64,000 nt of DNA from Streptomyces sp. TLI_146 (lineage in GTDB: Bacteria; Actinomycetota; Actinomycetes; Streptomycetales; Streptomycetaceae). Each line of letters starts with the position of its first letter. Position 1 is the stretch's first letter. This document shows, one piece after another, positions 58,971 through 64,000 of the stretch. The DNA is taken from NCBI RefSeq assembly GCF_002846415.1, contig NZ_PJMX01000001.1, positions 4,402,001-4,466,000 of the forward strand. The letters run 5' to 3'. The notes under the pieces were generated by a model. That model was not told where the DNA came from, searched no databases, and was given only the letters and a program-made list of their open reading frames with translations. A program made the position numbers and the translations under genes.

Positions 58971-59702
58971 ATGACTGCGAGCACGACTTCGACCTTCCCG
59001 ACGCAGGCCGTGGTCCTGGCGGGCGGCCAGGGCTCCCGACTGCGTCCGTACACCGACGACCGCCCCAAGCCGATGGTCGAGATCCCGGGCACCGGGACCC
59101 CGATCATCGGCCATCAGCTCGCCTGGCTGGCCGCGGAGGGCGTCACCGACGCCGTGATCTCCTGCGGCCATCTCGCCGGTGTGCTCCAGGAGTGGCTGGA
59201 CTCGGCGGATCTGCCGCTGCGCGTCTCCACGGTCGTCGAGAGCGAGCCGCTGGGGCGGGGCGGCGGCCTCAAGTACGCGGCCGCGCACCTGCCGCACCCC
59301 GACCAGCCGTGGTACGCCACGAACGGTGACATCTGGACGCGCTTCTCCCTGCGCGAGATGGCGTCCTTCCACGGCGAGCGCGACGCGACGGCCACGCTGG
59401 CGCTGGCCCGGCCCCGCATCCCCTGGGGCGCCGTCGAGACCGACGCCTTCGGCCACATCACGGACTTCATCGAGTCCCCGCCGTCGCCGTATCTGATCAA
59501 CGCGGGCGTGTACGTGTTCTCGTCGGCCTTCACTTCCCTGCTGCCGGACCGGGGCGACCACGAGCGCACCACGTTCCCGCGCCTGGCCCGCGAGCGCCGC
59601 CTGGCCGGGTACCCGCTGCCGCACGGGGCGTACTGGCGGGCAATCGACACGGCGAAGGACCTGACGGAGGCGGCGAAGGAACTGGCGGCGGCGGCCCACT
59701 GA
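58971..59702 (+). CDS. NDP-sugar pyrophosphorylase / nucleotidyltransferase
   Basis: Nucleotidyltransferase of 243 residues: VVLAGGQGSRLRPYTDDRPKPMVEIPGTGTPIIGHQLAWLAAEGVTDAVISCGHLAG, EPLGRGGGLKYAA, WYATNGDIWTRF and INAGVYVFSSAF...YWRAIDTAKDL. This is the GlmU/RmlA/ManC-like family that activates hexose-1-phosphates; which sugar and base cannot be said. ATG at 58971, 38 bases after the small secreted protein, same strand. Its 3' end faces a dispersed-repeat pair. Confidence 0.92.
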   Translation: MTASTTSTFPTQAVVLAGGQGSRLRPYTDDRPKPMVEIPGTGTPIIGHQLAWLAAEGVTDAVISCGHLAGVLQEWLDSADLPLRVSTVVESEPLGRGGGLKYAAAHLPHPDQPWYATNGDIWTRFSLREMASFHGERDATATLALARPRIPWGAVETDAFGHITDFIESPPSPYLINAGVYVFSSAFTSLLPDRGDHERTTFPRLARERRLAGYPLPHGAYWRAIDTAKDLTEAAKELAAAAH

Positions 59703-59733
59703 GCCCCCTCCGGGGTGCTGCGCCCCCGCCCCC

Positions 59734-59880
59734 CGTTCGTCTGCGGGTCCGCTGTGGCTGGTCGCGCAGTTCCCCGCGCCCCTGAAAGGCTCGGCTCCGC
59801 CCTCGCACTCGCCCGCAGCCCGTACCCCCTAGGGGCGCGGGGAACTGCGCGAGCAACCCACCACGGTCCGCAGACAAACG
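59734..59880. repeat. Dispersed repeat, inverted pair (locus I)
   Basis: Reverse copy 59734-59783 and forward copy 59832-59880 around an atypical loop (no GCCGCGCAGCGGC). The accessory module GGAAAGGGGCGGGGTGGGGG follows at about 59941. It fills the convergent gap between the nucleotidyltransferase and DoxX genes. Confidence 0.9.
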
Positions 59881-59971
59881 CCCCGCCCCCACCCGGCCGC
59901 CCGCCAGAGGCCACGCGGCGGAGCCGCACATGTCACAGCAGGAAAGGGGCGGGGTGGGGGAAAACGCCCCC

Positions 59972-61507
59972 TCAGCCCAGGAGGCCGCCGATCGGGTTCC
60001 GGTTGCCCGACGTGCTGCCCGACGGAGTCGACGCCCCACCCGTGGACGTCGGCCCCGCACTCGTCGTCGACGGCGCCACCGGCGCCTGATGACGGGACGT
60101 CGACGGCTTGTGCCCCGTCGTCCCCTGGGACGTCTGGCTCGGCACACCACCCACCGTGCCGGACTCCCGTACCGACTTCGACCGCGCCTTCTTGGACGCC
60201 TTCGCCGACGGCTTCGCCGAGCCGCTCACGGACGGCTTGGGGGAGGGCCGGCGGACCGCCGGCGCGTGCGGCGCGGGCGCCAGCGGCGTGCCGGGGAGGT
60301 AGTTGGTCGGGTCGGAGTGCGGCCCCGGCACCGTCACCATCTCGGTGGAGCGGACCGCGCCGCCCAGGAGCGAGCCGATCAGCAGGGTCAGACCGACCAC
60401 GACCGTCGCCATCACCGTGCCCCGCCGCAGCACCCGCCGCCGCAGCTCCCACAGCGTGGAGCGCGGGCCGAGGCGGCGCCAGGCCTCACCGGAGAGGCGG
60501 GCGTCCAGCGAGTACACCGGCGCGCCCGCCGTGATCAGGGGGGACCAGGCCGCCAGGTAGATGAAGTCCGGCGCGTCGTACGCCGGGACCGTCTGCCAGC
60601 TCACCGTCACAAGCAGCGCCGCCGAGAGCAGCGCTCCGAACACCGCCGCGACCCGCTGCCACAGGCCCAGCATGGTCAGCACGCCCACCACGATCTGGAG
60701 GAAGGCCACCGACAGGCCCGCCCCGACCGGATGCTGGAGCGCGAAGGAGCGCAGCGGCTCGGCGAGGCCCCACGGGTGCAGCGAGTTCAGCCACTTCATC
60801 ATCGAGCCGCGCTCGCCGCCGTCGAAGTAGACGGGGTCGCAGAGCTTGCCCATCCCCGCGTACACGGAGATGAAGCCGAGGAAGACGCGCAGGGGGAGGA
60901 GGACCACGCCGAGGTTCATCCGGCGGCCCGGGTAGTACGCGTGCCGCACCTGGTCCGCGCCGTGGCGCTGCCCGCGCGACTCGGGACCGTCGGGCCCGTC
61001 GGAGCCGTCACCCTCGTAGCCGCGCTCGAACTCGTCGAACTCGTCGTCCCCGTACGCCCCTTGGCCGTAGCCGGGCGGGCTCTGGCGCACCGCCTGGAGC
61101 AGGGCCGTGTCGGCGCCGCCGGAGTCGCCGAGCGGCGCGCGCGGGGCCACCACGACCGGCGTCGGCATGGTGTCCTCGTCGATGCGCGGGATGACCTGGG
61201 TGGCGCCCACGTCGAGCGACGTGCCCTCCGCGGCCGTCGCGTCCAGGCCGCGCACCGCCTGGAGCAGGCCGGTCGCCCCGGGCGCCGCCCGTCCGCTCCA
61301 CACCACCGGGGCCCGGCGCCGGGCCGCCCCGGCCGGCACCCTCGCCGGGTCCTTCAGCGGGCGCCTCGGCTGGGCCTTCGGAGGGAAGTGCACCCGGAAA
61401 CTGGCGTGGTTGACGATGACCTGCGCGGGGTCCGAGTCCACCTTGACCATACTCAGGGCAGGCTGATCGTCGAACCCGGGCCGGGGCGTTCTGGTGTCCA
61501 CACTCAT
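59972..61507 (-). CDS. DoxX-family membrane protein with long disordered ends
   Basis: Protein of 511 residues. A disordered N-terminal half (1-190; Gly/Asp/Pro-rich) precedes a DoxX-type membrane domain: NLGVVLLPLRVFLGFISVYAGMGKLCDPVYF, HPVGAGLSVAFLQIVVGVLTMLGLWQRVAAVFGALLSAALLVTVSWQ, DFIYLAAWSPLITAGAPVYSLDA, then a further membrane segment (VMATVVVGLTLLIGSLLGGAV) and a Ser/Pro/Lys-rich extracytoplasmic tail. DoxX proteins are linked to oxidative-stress complexes in mycobacteria. ATG at 61507. Role here unknown. Confidence 0.88.
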   Translation of the reverse strand: MSVDTRTPRPGFDDQPALSMVKVDSDPAQVIVNHASFRVHFPPKAQPRRPLKDPARVPAGAARRRAPVVWSGRAAPGATGLLQAVRGLDATAAEGTSLDVGATQVIPRIDEDTMPTPVVVAPRAPLGDSGGADTALLQAVRQSPPGYGQGAYGDDEFDEFERGYEGDGSDGPDGPESRGQRHGADQVRHAYYPGRRMNLGVVLLPLRVFLGFISVYAGMGKLCDPVYFDGGERGSMMKWLNSLHPWGLAEPLRSFALQHPVGAGLSVAFLQIVVGVLTMLGLWQRVAAVFGALLSAALLVTVSWQTVPAYDAPDFIYLAAWSPLITAGAPVYSLDARLSGEAWRRLGPRSTLWELRRRVLRRGTVMATVVVGLTLLIGSLLGGAVRSTEMVTVPGPHSDPTNYLPGTPLAPAPHAPAVRRPSPKPSVSGSAKPSAKASKKARSKSVRESGTVGGVPSQTSQGTTGHKPSTSRHQAPVAPSTTSAGPTSTGGASTPSGSTSGNRNPIGGLLG

Positions 61508-61580
61508 CTAACCGAGTGATGGAGGTTTAGGACACTGCCTTGACGGAGGGGATCTGTCCGAGGCCCGTCAAGATCATGTA

Positions 61581-61615
61581 CGCCGGACGGGCGTCGGGTG
61601 ACAGCCCGTCCGGCG
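61581..61615 (-). terminator. Terminator after rlmB
   Basis: CGCCGGACGGGC (61581-61592), 11-base loop, GCCCGTCCGGCG (61604-61615): 12 perfect pairs, 10 bases after the rlmB stop. Confidence 0.85.
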
Positions 61616-61624
61616 GTACGCGCG

Positions 61625-62584
61625 TCAGCCCTTGCGCCGGCGCGCCGCCTCGTAGAGCACGATGCCCGCCGCGACACCGGCGTTCAGCGACTCGGCGCCG
61701 CCCGGCATCGAGATCCGCACGCGGTAGTCGCAGGTCTCGCCGACGAGGCGGCCCAGGCCCTTGCCCTCGCTGCCGATGACGATGACGACCGGACCGCCCA
61801 GCGCCTCCAACTGCTCGACCGTGTGCTCGCCGTCGGCCGCCAGGCCCACGACCGTGACACCGGCCTTCTTGTAGTCCTCCAGGGCGCGGGTCAGGTTGGT
61901 GACGCGCGAGACCGGCGTACGGGCCGCGGTGCCCGCCGAGGACTTCCAGGCGCCGGCCGTCATACCGGCCGCGCGGCGCTCGGGCACGACCACGCCGTGT
62001 CCGCCGAAGGCGGAGGTGGAGCGGACGATCGCGCCGAGGTTGCGCGGGTCGGTGACGCCGTCGAGGGCCACGATCAGCGGCTGGTCGTGGTTGTCGTACG
62101 CGGCCTCCAGGAGGTCCTGCGGGTGCGCGTACTCGTACGGCGGGACCTGGAGGACCAGGCCCTGGTGGTTGAGCCCGTTGGTCATCCGGTCGAGCTCGGC
62201 GCGCGGGGCCTCCATCAGGTTGATGTTGCCGCGCTCGCCCGCGAGCTGGAGCGCCTCGCGCACCCGCTCGTCGTTGTCGATGTACTGCTGCACGTACAGC
62301 GTGGTCGCCGGGACGCCGTCGCGCAGCGCCTCGAAGACCGGGTTGCGGCCGACGACCATCTCGGACGTGCCCTTGGGGCCGCCGCGGCGGGGGGCCGGGC
62401 GGCGGGTCGCGGCCTGCCTGGCCTTGGCCGTGGCGATGCGGTTCTTCTTGTGCTTCTTACGGTCCTCGGCCTTGGGCGTGGGGCCCTTGCCCTCCAGACC
62501 CCGGCGCCGCTGGCCACCGCTGCCGACCGTAGCGCCCTTCTTGTTGGACGTGCGGCGGTTCCTGCGCTGGCTGTTCCCGGCCAT
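61625..62584 (-). CDS. rlmB: 23S rRNA 2'-O-methyltransferase RlmB (SpoU family)
   Basis: SPOUT methyltransferase of 319 residues expected to methylate G2251 of 23S rRNA. A very basic N-terminal tail (1-75, typical of actinobacterial members), substrate-binding domain VVGRNPVFEALRDGVPATTLYVQQ, then the knotted domain: VALDGVTDPRNLGAIVRSTSAFGGHGVVVPERRAAGMT, VIVIGSEGKGLGRLVGETCDYRVRISMPGGAESLNAGVAAGIVLYEAARRR. ATG at 62584. It follows cysS, the usual actinobacterial order, but a terminator separates them. Confidence 0.95.
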   Translation of the reverse strand: MAGNSQRRNRRTSNKKGATVGSGGQRRRGLEGKGPTPKAEDRKKHKKNRIATAKARQAATRRPAPRRGGPKGTSEMVVGRNPVFEALRDGVPATTLYVQQYIDNDERVREALQLAGERGNINLMEAPRAELDRMTNGLNHQGLVLQVPPYEYAHPQDLLEAAYDNHDQPLIVALDGVTDPRNLGAIVRSTSAFGGHGVVVPERRAAGMTAGAWKSSAGTAARTPVSRVTNLTRALEDYKKAGVTVVGLAADGEHTVEQLEALGGPVVIVIGSEGKGLGRLVGETCDYRVRISMPGGAESLNAGVAAGIVLYEAARRRKG

Positions 62585-62663
62585 GACCTACCTGTTTCCG
62601 TGATTCTGCGACCTACGGGGCGTCGTGGCGTCCGTGGGTCCTGCGTACGTACGTATATGAAGT

Positions 62664-62689
62664 GTGCCGCCCGGTCGCCCGGGCGGCAC
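62664..62689 (-). terminator. Terminator between cysS and rlmB
   Basis: GTGCCGCCCGG (62664-62674), loop TCGC, CCGGGCGGCAC (62679-62689): 11 perfect pairs, 15 bases after the cysS stop. Confidence 0.85.
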
Positions 62690-62703
62690 ATCGCGCTGCC
62701 CCG

Positions 62704-64000
<1,297 letters not shown>

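Overview
The window is chromosomal DNA of a Streptomyces-type actinomycete. Evidence: GC content of roughly 70%, GTG starts on many genes, long antisense shadow ORFs, and characteristic gene groups: hbpS-senS-senR, msiK, cdgB, a solitary groEL with CIRCE operators, DUF397/DUF6879-style XRE clusters and DasR-like operators. Gene order resembles the core region of S. coelicolor that runs roughly from SCO4320 down to SCO4240; that comparison is from memory. About 58 protein genes, one tRNA and one riboswitch are supported. Nothing looks like a prophage, integrative element, CRISPR array or large biosynthetic cluster.

Layout. 0-5.8 kb: a WYL/Helicase_C_3 protein, an XPB helicase and a GT87 mannosyltransferase. 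5.8-10.1 kb: a HelD-type helicase behind a structured leader, then an ArsR regulator divergent from an MFS exporter. 10.2-16.9 kb: lipoprotein, LmeA-like protein, cutC, secreted hydrolase, HD hydrolase, Uma2 nuclease and a small coupled pair. 17-19.5 kb: murR-murQ (MurNAc recycling) and a membrane protein. 19.5-21.7 kb: groEL with two CIRCE elements, then a cold-shock protein. 22.1-23.9 kb: a SAM riboswitch controlling a threonine-synthase-family gene and a ThiS/MoaD-like sulfur carrier. 24-27.5 kb: gpgS, otsA and otsB (glucosylglycerate and trehalose). 27.5-32.5 kb: a sugar-binding lipoprotein, nagK-nagA and a PfkB kinase. 32.6-37.8 kb: CBM protein, diguanylate cyclase cdgB, flavin reductase, arfB, terD. 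38-43.9 kb: M4 and M1 peptidases and hbpS-senS-senR. 44-52.4 kb: mixed enzymes, including a quinone oxidoreductase behind a SoxR-type box. 52.4-54.6 kb: a five-gene XRE/DUF6879 group. 54.7-56.8 kb: an Mrr nuclease-TerD fusion. 56.9-64 kb: tRNA-Thr, msiK, a nucleotidyltransferase, a DoxX protein, rlmB and cysS (cut off by the window end).

Three themes link the genes. (1) Amino-sugar use: murQ, nagK, nagA, msiK and a sugar-binding protein, with DasR-like dre sites at nagK, msiK and, unexpectedly, cutC. (2) Stress and redox sensing: CIRCE, a SoxR box, HbpS-SenS-SenR, two TerD proteins and a HelD helicase. (3) Sulfur and methionine: the SAM riboswitch, threonine-synthase homologue and sulfur carrier suggest homocysteine synthesis from O-phosphohomoserine rather than threonine synthesis. 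This is the most interesting locus in the window.

A dispersed repeat of about 50 bp (19 copies at nine loci) punctuates the intergenic DNA, often as large inverted pairs at gene ends. In one place it appears to have replaced the end of a coding sequence.
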